A program made the position numbers and the translations under genes. Below the pieces are notes generated by a model. It searched no databases. It worked only from the letters and a program-made list of their open reading frames with translations, and was not told the origin of the DNA. A stretch of 64,000 nucleotides of DNA from Saururus chinensis. Its lineage: Eukaryota > Streptophyta > Magnoliopsida > Piperales > Saururaceae. The stretch covers positions 24,510,685 through 24,574,684 of the forward strand of contig CP141140.1 in NCBI GenBank assembly GCA_035235625.1. Direction: 5' to 3'. This document shows positions 11,560 through 22,140 of this stretch, piece after piece (positions within the stretch are counted from its first letter, which is position 1; every line of letters starts with the position of its first letter).

Positions 11560-11880
11560 ATGGCAAGTTCAAGCAACATGCAACATAAGTGGCATGCACA
11601 GTTCTCTCAATCCCACTTTTTATGGAAAAATTATGATTATTGATATGTAAAAGTAAAAACTCTATTTATTTCTCATGATCTTTGGGATTTAATTGAAGAT
11701 GAGTTTAAAGAGCATGAGGTTGTAGAGACTTTGACAGATGCCTAAAAGCAATTATTAAAATAAAATAAAAAAAAAGATGCAAAAGCTCTTCACTTAATTC
11801 AACAGGGAGTCTCTAATACAATTTTTCTAAGGATTATCAATGCTGCAAAGGCAAAAGAGGCTTGGAAAATTCTACAAAAA
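11560..11880 (+). mobile_element. Ty1/copia gag relic
   Basis: Plus-strand translation shows YVKVKTLFISHDLWDLIEDE and, further on, HLIQQGVSNTIFLRIINAAK followed by AKEAWKILQK. This is the pattern of the copia gag N-terminal domain (the UBN2 type: NYDYW, LWDLIE, AKEAW). Only this short stretch is left; no protease, integrase, reverse transcriptase or LTRs were seen beside it. A broken fossil. Confidence 0.65.
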
Positions 11881-12109
11881 TGAAAATAAAACAACCATAA
11901 AATTCGTAATATAGTAAAATGAAAATAAAACAAAAAAGCCATTGAAAACGCATCTTTAGTTGTGATATTATTTCAAGTTTCTTCTATTTAAAGGGCGACT
12001 TCTCCCCCTTGTACCTCATAAAAAAAAGTGAGACAGAAGGAATAACCAAATTAAAAGAGTATGTTGTATTAAAAAAATGTCTTGTGAAAGGTTGCTACAA
12101 GGGATTCTA

Positions 12110-12530
12110 GAAGTTAATTAGTCATGGTAGTCAGGAATTAACTTTCACGGAGAAACTAGGAGAAACAACTATCTTTCATTTATGTACCATGTAATTTCTC
12201 AAACCCAAGTGGTCTAGTAAATTATGTCATATCTGACCCACGTAGTGAAGGATGAAGAAGACTGCTTTACATGCATGCAGCATTTTCCTCTCTTTAATTT
12301 GTTGTTTCAAATTTGATGAATTAGCCCATGAAGAAAAATAGGTTCAACAGTTGGCATCCGTCAATGCAGGTAAATATTTGGCAAGTGCAACAATCTTCAA
12401 AAACTAGATGATATAGATGATCTCTGCCTGAGTCAGATTAATTAAAGGCATGTATTGACGAGTATAGCCAGTGTGAGAACAACTTTTTCAGATCTTTTGA
12501 GCAAAATTATTATGCATTTAGCTTAGGCTG
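12110..12530. repeat. Segmental duplication, copy A left part
   Basis: It matches 31720-32090 at several long words in the same order: TTGTTTCAAATTTGATG, ACAGTTGGCATCCGTCAA, GATCTCTGCC, CTTTTGAGCA then AATTATTA and GCATTTAGC. Spacing between words is similar, so this is one stretch copied and then diverged. It is non-coding as far as I can tell. Confidence 0.6.
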
Positions 12531-12539
12531 CATATCTTG

Positions 12540-12802
12540 ACACCCTCGTAATTTGTAAGGGTCACCAAATTCTCACTCTATGTTGGTAAGTTTCAAACTC
12601 ATAATTTGTACGGGCCGCCATATTCTCACTTTTTTTCCGGAAAAAGTTTCAAATATATATTGTTTTTTGTTTTTCTTGAGGCAGCTATGTAACCCTGTTT
12701 TGCAGACAAGCAATAATTACATTTAGAATTTTAACTCTCGCACCTATGTAACCCTGTTTTGCAGCCCCCAACAAGCAATAATTATATTTGGAATTTTAAC
12801 TT
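12540..12802. repeat. Two adjacent local tandem duplications
   Basis: Near 12550-12655 the words TAATTTGTAAGGGTCACC / TAATTTGTACGGGCCGCC, ATTCTCACT and AGTTTCAAA occur twice at a spacing of about 60. At 12685-12743 and 12744-12802 CTATGTAACCCTGTTTTGCA occurs twice, each followed by ACAAGCAATAATTA and GAATTTTAACT, with a period of 59. Confidence 0.75.
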
Positions 12803-12919
12803 TGGCACTGGATTTAAAAGCAAGAAGAATAAATAGTCAAAATATCTTTTGGTTGACTCCATCCCGACTACCCTATCTTCTTCGCTTTCCTGGTTGGGAG
12901 GAAAATAATATTTTTATAT

Positions 12920-13065
12920 TAAAAATATATATTAAAATTTTATATATGAGTTTTGATTAGTCTAAATAAATAAGCCCGACATAAACTTTGTATAGGGCTT
13001 ATTTGTAAAGTCTAATCAAAACACTTGTATAAACTTTTTTAGGTGTTTTTGTTATAGGAATATCA
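12920..13065. repeat. Foldback MITE related to the one at 221-335
   Basis: The left arm GTTTTGATTAGTCTAAATAA..TAAGCCC is mirrored by GGGCTTATTTGTAAAGTC..TAATCAAAAC. The arms meet at a short centre around ATAAACTTTGTATAG. The overall plan, and words such as ACTTTGT and the TAAGCCC/GGGCTTA pair, recall the copy at 221-335. Confidence 0.55.
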
Positions 13066-13695
13066 TGATCCTTTTACCAATGTATGTTAAATACATTGTG
13101 TTCTATAGTTGGATGAATAATAATACAATCTGTTGTATATTCTCCAACACCACCTTTTTCTTCTTTAAATTCAAATCAATACAGGCTTCCTCAACGTAGC
13201 ACTGTGATACAATTGCTCTTTTTCAAGATATCGAATCTTTTCAAGAAGTCGAAACTGTAGAACTTAAGGCTGCTGTTGAGGAAATTTAGTTTGCAGTCTT
13301 TTGTTCGTATTACCTTTTCGGGAGGTAAAGAAGTGATACTCATAGTTGGCCTTCAATGTGCAATACGTTTTGATTTGTTCAATAGGTTACATCAAGTTTC
13401 TTTGGGCCATGTACGTTTGACAATATAATTTATTAATCAATAAACGTAGCGAAGACTGTGTTTTCCAAAAGATATTCTTAGTGAAACTAGGAGAAAAGGG
13501 TGGCCCAGTTGCGGATTACAAACACGTAATGTGAGATTTTTTTTTTGAAGAATGGGTGCCCCTTTAAAGGATGAATGGGAAAGATAGGGGGCTCTGTAAC
13601 TGAGGAGCCCCTGAAATTTACCTTGTAAGAGGGAGCATGAAAAATGCTTGTCAGAGGGTGAGTCGCGCATGTTAGTTGTCTCTAATCGAATCTAT
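13066..13695. other. Intergenic, nothing recognised
   Basis: This stretch lies inside the extra length that copy A of the segmental duplication has relative to copy B. A minus-strand frame at 13437-13670 resembles no known protein. No ends of mobile elements were seen. Confidence 0.35.
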
Positions 13696-13767
13696 GGTTA
13701 ATAGTGTGTGCACCACAGATCTTAAAATTCGGGTTAATAGTGCGTGCACCACAGATCTTAAAATTCG
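13696..13767. repeat. Perfect-like 36-base tandem duplication
   Basis: GGTTAATAGTGTGTGCACCA..CTTAAAATTCG is followed at once by a second copy differing by one base (GTGTG to GCGTG). Copies lie at 13696-13731 and 13732-13767. Confidence 0.85.
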
Positions 13768-13799
13768 ACGGCTTCTGAAAGTTCCTGCTCACTATCAAA

Positions 13800-14400
13800 G
13801 TCGAACATAGAAAACACTTCACATTGATAGAGACAATAAGACCCAGTCTGATATCTTCCATATTGTTGAAATGCCAACACCTATAAGTTCTAACACCTAT
13901 AAGTCACACTTGTAGGAGATTAGAGACAATAAGACCCAGTCTGATATCTTCCATATTGTTGAAATGCCAACACCTATAAGTCACACTTGTAGGAGATTTC
14001 CCTCTTGACTGTGGAAGGTGATGTCTTTGGTATCCAGAAGTCCAATCGTCTGGCTGTACGCGCTTAAGAAGACCAAAGGAAGGTGCTACTTTGACTTCAT
14101 TCAAGAAGACCGGTTGTGTTGCAAAGGAAGAGAGAAAAAAGAAAGACCGTGAAAGGACTTTGGAAAACACGCAATAAGGAATGGGTCAAACTGCCCAAAC
14201 CAATTTGCAGCGTCTCTTGTCAGATTTGCTTCTACATGGCACCAACGGCAAAGCGCAGGGAAGGTTGCCGGGCTGATTTTGATGACGCTAGCTCCAATAC
14301 AAAAAATTCTTAGCTTTACGGTATCAACATAACCAAGCGGCTTTTCCACGGCAGTCTACGTGTTGTTTCTTAGAGGCTGATTGACTGTACGTAGACATTT
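13800..14400. repeat. Segmental duplication, copy A right part
   Basis: It matches 32120-32680 at ordered words: CTTCCATATTGTTGAAA / CTTCAAGATTTTTGAAA, CACACTTGTAGGAGATTTCC / CACCACTTATAGGAGATTCC, GCTGTACGC, GGTCAAACTGCCCAAACCA / GGTCAAAGTGCCAAACCA and CTACGTGTTGTT. Inside it, 13830-13922 is repeated in tandem as 13923-13999, the second copy lacking 15 bases. Confidence 0.55.
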
Positions 14401-16034
14401 TTTTTAATGTACGCATGTGAGAGTATTTTTTTAAAGTTTTCAATATATTTCTTTTATCTTATATTAATAATTATATTTATTTTTTAAAAATAAATCAACT
14501 CATTTTTTAAAATAAATTAAATTTAATTGATTTAAAAAAATTAAATAAATTTATTAATATGGGAGATAATATATATAATTTAATGATATTTTTATATTAT
14601 TTTTTTATTCCAAATCTTTGAGATTCAACTGCGGTCTCTTAGAAAGCATTGTATGCTACCCATCCCACCGGACAATTGCAAGACCCACCAAGGCAAACCT
14701 CAAGGAGTTTAATCTCATGATATTTGATGATGTATTATAAAATACTAGTCAAAATACACGTGCAAATGCATGTGGTAAATGTAGAATTGCATATGTCACT
14801 CCCCACTTTACAAATAGTTAAATAAATCATTTAATCATTGACTATAAGCTAATTAGAAACTTAAGTAGAATATCATATGAGATTAATTGAAGAAAGATTC
14901 AAGAGGAAGTGTAAGACAATCTTAAAAAATCTAATGTTATAGTTATGTAGCTTCTAGGTTTCTTAATATCCTCTCTCTACTACCCACTACATTATATAAT
15001 ATTACAAGTTCTAAAACCATCTTTTCAGTAGTTATTCATGTACAAAGGTTCTTACGGCATGTCACTTCATTTTTTTACCCTTTACAAAATTATATGTCTC
15101 CTAACCAAACTTAGAACTCAATTAAGACAAGAGTTGGATACATTTGTGTAAATACTCGAAAATTTGAGTATTTTGCCTATATAAGTGGTGTGGGCCGACT
15201 GGCCCACTAAGCACGGATTGGGTTTAAGTCTGGCCCAATCACAAGTAAGCCTAGCCCCATACCGCTTTTCGCAACCCAAGCCCACAGCAGGCCTGGCCCA
15301 GGCCCGAACCAAACTCAATCAACATATTAAATAAATATATATTTTATATCTATATTGTAATGCATGAGTGCTTTAACATATTTTCTTAAAAATTTATGAA
15401 AATTTTTTACAATATAATAGTTGCAAATCAGAAAAATGACAAAATATGAAACTTTTAAAAGTAATTTTATAATTTAAAATATTACACATTAATTTTTCTC
15501 ATGCAGAATTGTCTTTTTAATCAAATATCATACGGTCAAACTAAACATTCTCAGTTGGGACTTAAAAATAAATGTATGAAATAAATTATCATGATCATGG
15601 GCTTTAAATATAAACCATATTAAGAATCCATGAGTACAAGTCACATATACATATCATACTCTAATAATCCAAATTACAAGTTGAGAAAGTATAAATTTCT
15701 TAATTTAATCTCACCTAATACAACAAATTGTGGCAAAAATAATAAAGACTCACAATAAGTGAAGGGTACACCTGAATCAATAAAAATCACTCCACCACAT
15801 AAACAAGCATCAATTTCAAGGAGTTCTCCGTCACAAACAAGCATCAATTTCAAGGAGTTCTCCGTCACAAACCTGCAAAAGCCTCCCGAACATCGGGCCT
15901 AAAAAGAAATAAACATGAGTATTTTTATACTTAGTAGAAAATACTCAGTAAGGAAAATCTAAACAATTAGCTCTGCAAGTCCATACATAGTTGTGTTTAT
16001 CTAACTCAAACATTAAGTATAAAAATATATCAAC
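14400..16034. other. AT-rich intergenic stretch
   Basis: No gene was recognised. A 34-base tandem duplication lies at 15801-15868 (AAACAAGCATCAATTTCAAG and the rest, twice). A slightly GC-richer patch at 15190-15310 (GGCCCAATCAC, CCCAAGCCCACAGCAGGCC) has no recognisable product. Confidence 0.5.
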
Positions 16035-19000
16035 ACATACTACAACAAAATGTAGTATTAGTGATGCATTTATTAGTGACGCATAACTAAGCATCGCTAA
16101 AAATAACTATTTACTATGAATAAAAAAGCATCACAAAAAATATGAACTATTAGCAATGCATTTTCATATATTTCACTAATAGTCATATATTAGCGACACT
16201 TACTTTAAAGTGTTGCTAATATAATTAGTATTAGCGACACTTTATTATAAACGTCTCTAATAGATATATATTTTAAATAAAAAAATATAACTATTAGTGA
16301 CGCTTGTATTAAGCATCGCTAATAGTGTTAGCAATAACGACACTTATTCAAAAGCATTGCTAATAGTGCTACTATTAGCAACGCTTATAAAAGCGTCACT
16401 AATAGTTATGAATTAAAAATAAAAAATAAAAAATTTAAATTATTAGCAACGCTTTTAAATTTGCGTCGCAAATACCATTTCAAATAGGCTAATAGCTTTA
16501 TTAATTTATTTTATTTAATAAATAAATATTAAAAAATTATAATAAACTTCCTAAATATAATATATTTTATTAAATATTTATTATTTCTATATAGAATAAT
16601 TAAATATTAATTTTTTAATAAAAATTAATGTTAATAATAGATTAAACTTTCACTATTTATATATAATGTATTTTATTTCTTAATTTTTATTATTAATTTT
16701 AAAATATAATTTATAATAAAAGAGATAGTGAAAAGAGTGCATGAGAGAAAGTGAAGAGAGGAGAGAGAGAAGGTGAGGAGAGAGAGAAGGGAGAGAGAGG
16801 ATAGAGAGAAGCGAGAGAGAGAGGAGGGTGGAGGGAGGGAGGAGAGAGAGAGAGAGAGAGAGGGTAGAGAGAGAGGGAGGAGAGGAGAGAGAGAGGAGAG
16901 AGACATATAAGCATTTACGTCGCTAATACCCTTAGTATTAGCGACGTATATGTCTATGCGTCGCTAATATTTTTTATTTTTTATTAATTTTTAAATACAA
17001 AATACAAAATAGAGAGAGGGGGAGAGTGAGAGGAGAGAGAGGGGAGAGAGAGTGAGGAGAGAGAGAGAAGGGAGAGAGAGAGAGGGATAGAGAGAGGGTA
17101 GAGAGAGAAGGGAGAGAGAGAAGAGACAGAGAGAGGGAGAGAGGAGAGAGAGGGGAGAGAGGGAGGAGAGAGAGATGAAATTTTTTTATTTTATTTGTTT
17201 TATATTTTTTATTTAAAAATTAATTAAAAAATAAAAAAGTATTAGAAGTGTATGCATATACGTCGCTAATGCCCTTAGTATTAGCGATGTATATGTCTAT
17301 GCGTTACTAATATATTTTTATTTTTTATTATTTATTAATTTTTAAATAAAAATATAAAATAGAGAGAGGGGAGAGAGAGAAGGGAGAGGAGAGGGTAGAG
17401 AGAGGGGAGAGAGAGGGTAGAGAGAGAAGGGAGAGAGAGGAGAGAGAAGAGGGTGGAGAGAGAAGGAAGAGAGAGAGAGGGTAGAGAGAGAAGGAAGAGA
17501 GAGAGAGGGTAGAGAGAGAAGGGAGAGAGAGAAGAGGGTGGAGGGAGGGAGGTAGAGAGAGGGTAGAGAGAGAAGAGAGTGAGGAGAGTGAGAAGAGGGT
17601 TAAGGGAGGGAGGAGAGAGAGAGAAATTTTTGTTTTATTTTTTTTTTATTAAAAATTAAAAAAGGTATTAGTGACGTATAGGTATATACGTCGCTAATAT
17701 CTTTACGTATTAGCGATGTACAAGCATATACATCGCTAATACCCTTAGTATTAGTGATGTATATGTCTATGTGTCGCTAATATATTTTTATTTTTTATTA
17801 ATTTTTGAATAAAAAATAAAAAATAGAGAGGGGAGAGGGAAGGGAGAGAGAGTGAGGAAAGAGAGAAGGGAGAGGGAGGGGATAGAGAGAGAAGAGGTAG
17901 AGGGAGGGAGGAGAGAGAGGGTAAAGAGAGAAGGGAGAGAGAGAAAGAGAGGAGAGAGAGAGAGGGATAGAGAGAGAGGGTAGAGAGAGAGGGGAGAGAG
18001 AGAAGGGAGAGAGAGAGGAGATAGGGAGAGAGAGGGAGGAGAGAGAGAGGATAGGGAAGAGAGAGAGGAGATAGGGAGAGAGAAGGAGGAGAGAGAGGAT
18101 AGGGAAGAGAGAGAGGAGATAGGGAGATAGAGGAGAGGGAAGAAAGAGAGGAGATAGGGAGACAGAGGAGAGGGAAGAGAGAGAGGAGATAGGGAGAGAG
18201 AGGAGATAGAGAGGGGGGGAGGGGATTTGAATTTTTTTGAAAAAAATAGGAGTATTAGTGATGTATATATTCATACGTCACTAATACTATGATGTATTAG
18301 CGACGTATATGTTTATACGTCACTAATGCCCTGTCGCCGGCGCCGCGTCTCCCCTCCGCCCATTGCATGTCATCCTCCGCCGCCCTCCCACCCCTCTGGT
18401 CCGCCTCCCCCTTCTCCGCTCTGCCTTATTCCCCCTCTCCCTCTGCTCTGGTCCCCCTCCCTCCCCTACTCTAGCCACCCCGTCGCCCACCTACGCATCT
18501 CCCAACCGCCCGCCCCTCCCCTCTACCCACGGCCTGCCGTCCTCTTCCACCCCTCTGGTCCCCCTCCCCCTTCTCTACCCTGCCCCGTTCCCCCTCTCCC
18601 TTTGCTCCGGTCCCCCCTCCCTCCCCTACCCCAGCCACCCCGTCACCCATCGCCGCATCTCCCAGCCACAGGTCGTCATGCACCCATCCGCCCATAGTGT
18701 GTTGTACTCCGCCGCCCTCCCACCCCTCCGGTCCCCCTCCCCTTCTCGGCCCTACCCCGTTCCCCCTCTCCCTCTGCTCCAGTCCCCCTCCCTCCCCCTC
18801 CCCTGCTCATGCCACCCCATCACTTGCCGCCGCCCAATCCCCCCCCCCCTACGCCCCCACATTCCCCACTCACCGCCCCCTTTCCCCCCGCTTCAGTCCC
18901 ACCCCTCTCGTCCCCCCCCGGACGCCCTTCTGCCCCCCTCCCCTATGCCCCCCACCCCCTCTCCTCTGATTTTTAGAGAAGGGGGGAGGAGCCGGAGGTT

Positions 19001-19317
19001 TGGATTCCGGTGCCCCTCCGTCTTCCAGCCCCCTCACGATGGCCCACTGGGGATTTTTTTCAAAAGCAAAAAATTATTAGCCAAGCATCGTTATTTGATT
19101 TATTTAAAAAAAATTAATTACTAGTGACATTTTTAAGCGTCGCTAGTAATTAATTTTTTTAAAAATAATTATTAGCGATGTTTAAAAAGCGTCGCTAATT
19201 ATGACTTATTAGTGATGCTTTAAATATGAGTCGCTAATAAGTTATTTTTTAATTTTTTTCTATTAGTGACATATACATAAGCGTCGCTAATAATTCTTTA
19301 TTAGCGATGCTTATAGA

Positions 19318-20334
19318 TAGGGCTATAAATGAGCCAAGCTAGCTCGTGAGTAAACTCGGCTCGGTTAGGCTTGGCTCGAGTTAAACTCGACTCGAATCAG
19401 GCTTGACTCGAACTCGACTCGAACTCGATTCGAGCTCGAATAAGTTCAAGCCGAGTTTGAGCTGACCCTTGCTCGACTCGGCTCAGCTCGAATAAAACTC
19501 GAACTCGATGCTACTCGACTCGACCTCGAGCTCGAGCTCAAAGTCGAATATAATTTTAAAATTATATATAAATAATGTATATATATGCATATTTTATATA
19601 AACATAATTGTTAATTTAAATACATATTTATAACATACTCCCTCCATTCTTAGATTAATAGCTCTATTTGATTAGTTCATTTTGAAAAATTTAATTGAGT
19701 TATTAATCTAAGACGAATGGAATATATAAAACGACATATAATCACATATTTATATACTAATACTATGTATCGTATTGATAAATGAAACCCATTTATATGA
19801 GTCAAGGCTCACTCATGACTATGTGAGTATAGATGTCATACATCATCATATTACGATATAAGAACACACATAACTCGGGAGGTAGATTAGTTTATGTCTT
19901 CTTGCGCATTTGGATCTCGATCTTGCCTAAATAATTTTTTATTTTTTACATCTTTTTTAGTGATTATATGTACATAAAGAGAGAAAAATAATAATGTTGC
20001 ATTTTTTTAGCATATGTAACTAAAACTTATTTGTCATAGTTTTCTTCTTTCATAGTGACTATAATCAAATATTCACGGTGTAGTCGTAATACTTGTTGAA
20101 GTATATTAATTAATATTTAATACTAAAAATATATTAATATATATGATACTTCATATACTTTATATTTATATATAGATTATTTTTATTTTTTTAGTTCGAG
20201 CCTAATTCGAGCCCAGTTCGAGCCAAGGCTTATGATTCACTTATTCAAGTTCGAGCTCGAGCCAAGCTTCAGCAGTTCGAGCTCAAGCCGAAACTGCTTA
20301 ATACTCGGCTCAACTCAACTTGTTAACACCCCTA
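19318..20334. mobile_element. Non-autonomous hAT element nested in CACTA-type element 2
   Basis: The ends are TAGGGCTATAAATGAGCC and ..TTGTTAACACCCCTA, imperfect inverted repeats. The element is flanked by a perfect 8-base duplication CTTATAGA (19310-19317 and 20335-20342). An 8-base duplication with TAGGG-type ends indicates the hAT superfamily. Both subterminal zones are dense in GCTCGAGCTCG-like words (19345-19560 and 20195-20320), likely binding sites. The centre is AT-rich with no transposase. It must be younger than its host element. Confidence 0.85.
19636..19723. repeat. Small MITE nested in the hAT element
   Basis: TACTCCCTCCATTCTTAGAT..TAATAGCTC at the left pairs with GAGTTATTAATCTAAGACGAAT and GGAATA at the right, forming a clean foldback of about 90 bases with a TTTGATTAG/TTCATTTTG centre. 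Ends are of the CTCCCTCC type. It is a third level of insertion at this site. Confidence 0.65.
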
Positions 20335-20656
20335 CTTATAGATATACGTTGTTTATAACTTATTATTTTAATTTTTTTAAATTATTTTTCTATTAGCAAT
20401 GTACGAACAAGTGTCACTAATAGCTTATCATTAGTGGCATATAAATATGCATCGCTAATAATAACTTATTAGCGACGCATAATTATGTGTCACTAATATG
20501 CCTTATTAGTGACGCTTTTAGTTATACGTCACAAATTGGTAATAGCGACAATAGTTTTTTTTATGCTTATAGTGAGTATTATACGTCGCTAATAGTCATT
20601 AGTAATGCTTATGGGACTATTAACGACGCATAATAGTCATTTTTGTTGTAGTGACA

Positions 20657-21353
20657 ACAAAGACATAATATTACAATCATCCACAAACACATACTATCTT
20701 ACCTCTTTCACACTTACTCTTACACTTACAATCTTACTTAAAACATCTTTATAATCTTACTCGTACCTCTTACTTAAAGTCTTACACTTAGAGTCTCGCT
20801 TAGAAACATACACTTATAGTCTTGCTGAGAAACTTACTCTTATAGTCTTGCTAAAAAACAAACACTTATAGTCTTGCTTAAAAATTTACAAACTTACTAA
20901 CAAATATACATACTTTTGCTTAAAAATAAACACTTATAGTATTGCTTAAAAACTTACAAACTTACTGAGAAATATGCATACTTACTCATATAATCATACA
21001 CATACTATCGAGTACTAAAGTTCATTACAAATAATAAGTTCCAACATCAAAATGGAAAAGATTGTCACTGAGACATCACTTTAACCCCTAAGGAGTAACT
21101 AGACATCATGGCCTTCTCCAAAGGTAAGGCACAATTATGCTCATGGGGCACAAGATCAAATAGGTAAGAACAGTTTCATGATACTAATTACTTGAGCGTG
21201 CAAATGCCCACAGTACTCTAGGGCCCATACAGTGACAACTAAGGGTCATACACTGCCAACTAAGGGCAGAAATCATTCAATGTCACTCTTGGGTAGAATC
21301 ATACAGTGCCGACTAAGGACAGAAACATACAGTGCTCTCAATAGAGCATCAAA
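20657..21353. repeat. Degenerate short tandem repeats
   Basis: Between about 20700 and 20990 the phrase CACTTATAGTCTTGCTTAAAA recurs with drift at roughly 27-50 base spacing. Between 21140 and 21360 phrases such as CATACAGTGCC followed by GACTAAGG and ACAGAA recur. No coding signal was seen. Confidence 0.5.
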
Positions 21354-21625
21354 CAGATGGGCTTAATACAACACACAAAAAAATAAAAAATATACATCAC
21401 TCTCAACAAAAGCATCAGACATTTGGGCTTAGATATAGCACACAGACAACATTTAGTAGGATAAACACCATGCTCAACTGACTCATTATACAGATGGGCT
21501 TAATACAACACACAAAAAAATAAAAAATATACATCACTCTCAACAAAGCATCAAACATTTGGGCTTAGATATAGCACACAGACAACATTTAGTAGGATAA
21601 ACACCATGCTCAACTGACTCATTAT
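21354..21625. repeat. 137-base tandem duplication
   Basis: CAGATGGGCTTAATACAACA begins at 21354 and again at 21491. Both copies run through ACATTTGGGCTTAGATATAG and ACAACATTTAGTAGGATAAA to CTCAACTGACTCATTAT. Copies are almost identical, so this is a recent duplication. Confidence 0.9.
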
Positions 21626-21904
21626 TAGAAATTAATCTGTCGAAACCTCAGGTCTCAAACTCACAATGCTATCATATTAGCTTTTATTATAATTTAATTT
21701 TAAATTAAGTAATTTATATAGTACAATTATGCCATAAAATTCATTCATCTTATAGCCTTCCATTGACCAATCTAAAGCTGAGGCTGTTCTGAAACCCCAG
21801 TTCGTCAAGGCAGTAGACTTCACTTAACCCATCAAACTCATAATCATAACTCATCGTTCAATAAATTCTTACATATTCATACATTCTTTGTCATCCACCT
21901 TATG

Positions 21905-22140
21905 GGTAAATTATCTTACTCAAACACCATCAAACTAAGCTCCTCATAGCCAACCCTACTTATCACCCTCTTACATATACCTCACTTATTGTTCTTACTT
22001 TTTACTTCATAATATATATGTTGGTAAATTATCTTACTTAAACACCATCAAACTAAGCTCCTCAGAGCCAACCCTAGTTATCACCCTCTTACATATACCT
22101 CACTTATTATTCTTATTTTTTACTTTATAATATATATGTT
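21905..22140. repeat. 118-base tandem duplication
   Basis: GGTAAATTATCTTACT starts at 21905 and at 22023. Both copies share CACCATCAAACTAAGCTCCT, ATCACCCTCTTACATATACC and TCATAATATATATG-like ends with few differences. Confidence 0.9.

Larger units (their letters stand above)
16038..20653. mobile_element. CACTA-type element 2, both ends present
   Basis: The left end is [T]ACTACAACAAAATGTAGTA (first base decayed) and the right end TTTTTGTTGTAGTG. Both flanks carry the 3-base target duplication ACA (16035-16037 and 20654-20656). From the left it holds palindromic TTAGCGACGC units (16060-16490), an AT-rich block (16490-16730), then purine-only tracts (16730-16910, 17010-17180, 17360-17620, 17820-18220) separated by short palindromes. 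A GC-rich core follows (18330-19050, including GGATTCCGGTGCCCCTCC), then more palindromes to the right end. A hAT element sits inside at 19318-20334. No transposase is present, so it is non-autonomous. The palindromes are probably subterminal transposase-binding repeats, by analogy with other CACTA elements. Confidence 0.85.

Noticed and set aside
18326-19124. Proline-rich frames of up to 253 codons in the core of CACTA-type element 2
   Set aside because: Same cause, a CCCCTCC-rich core with no stop codons by composition. No domain and no stable amino acid pattern.
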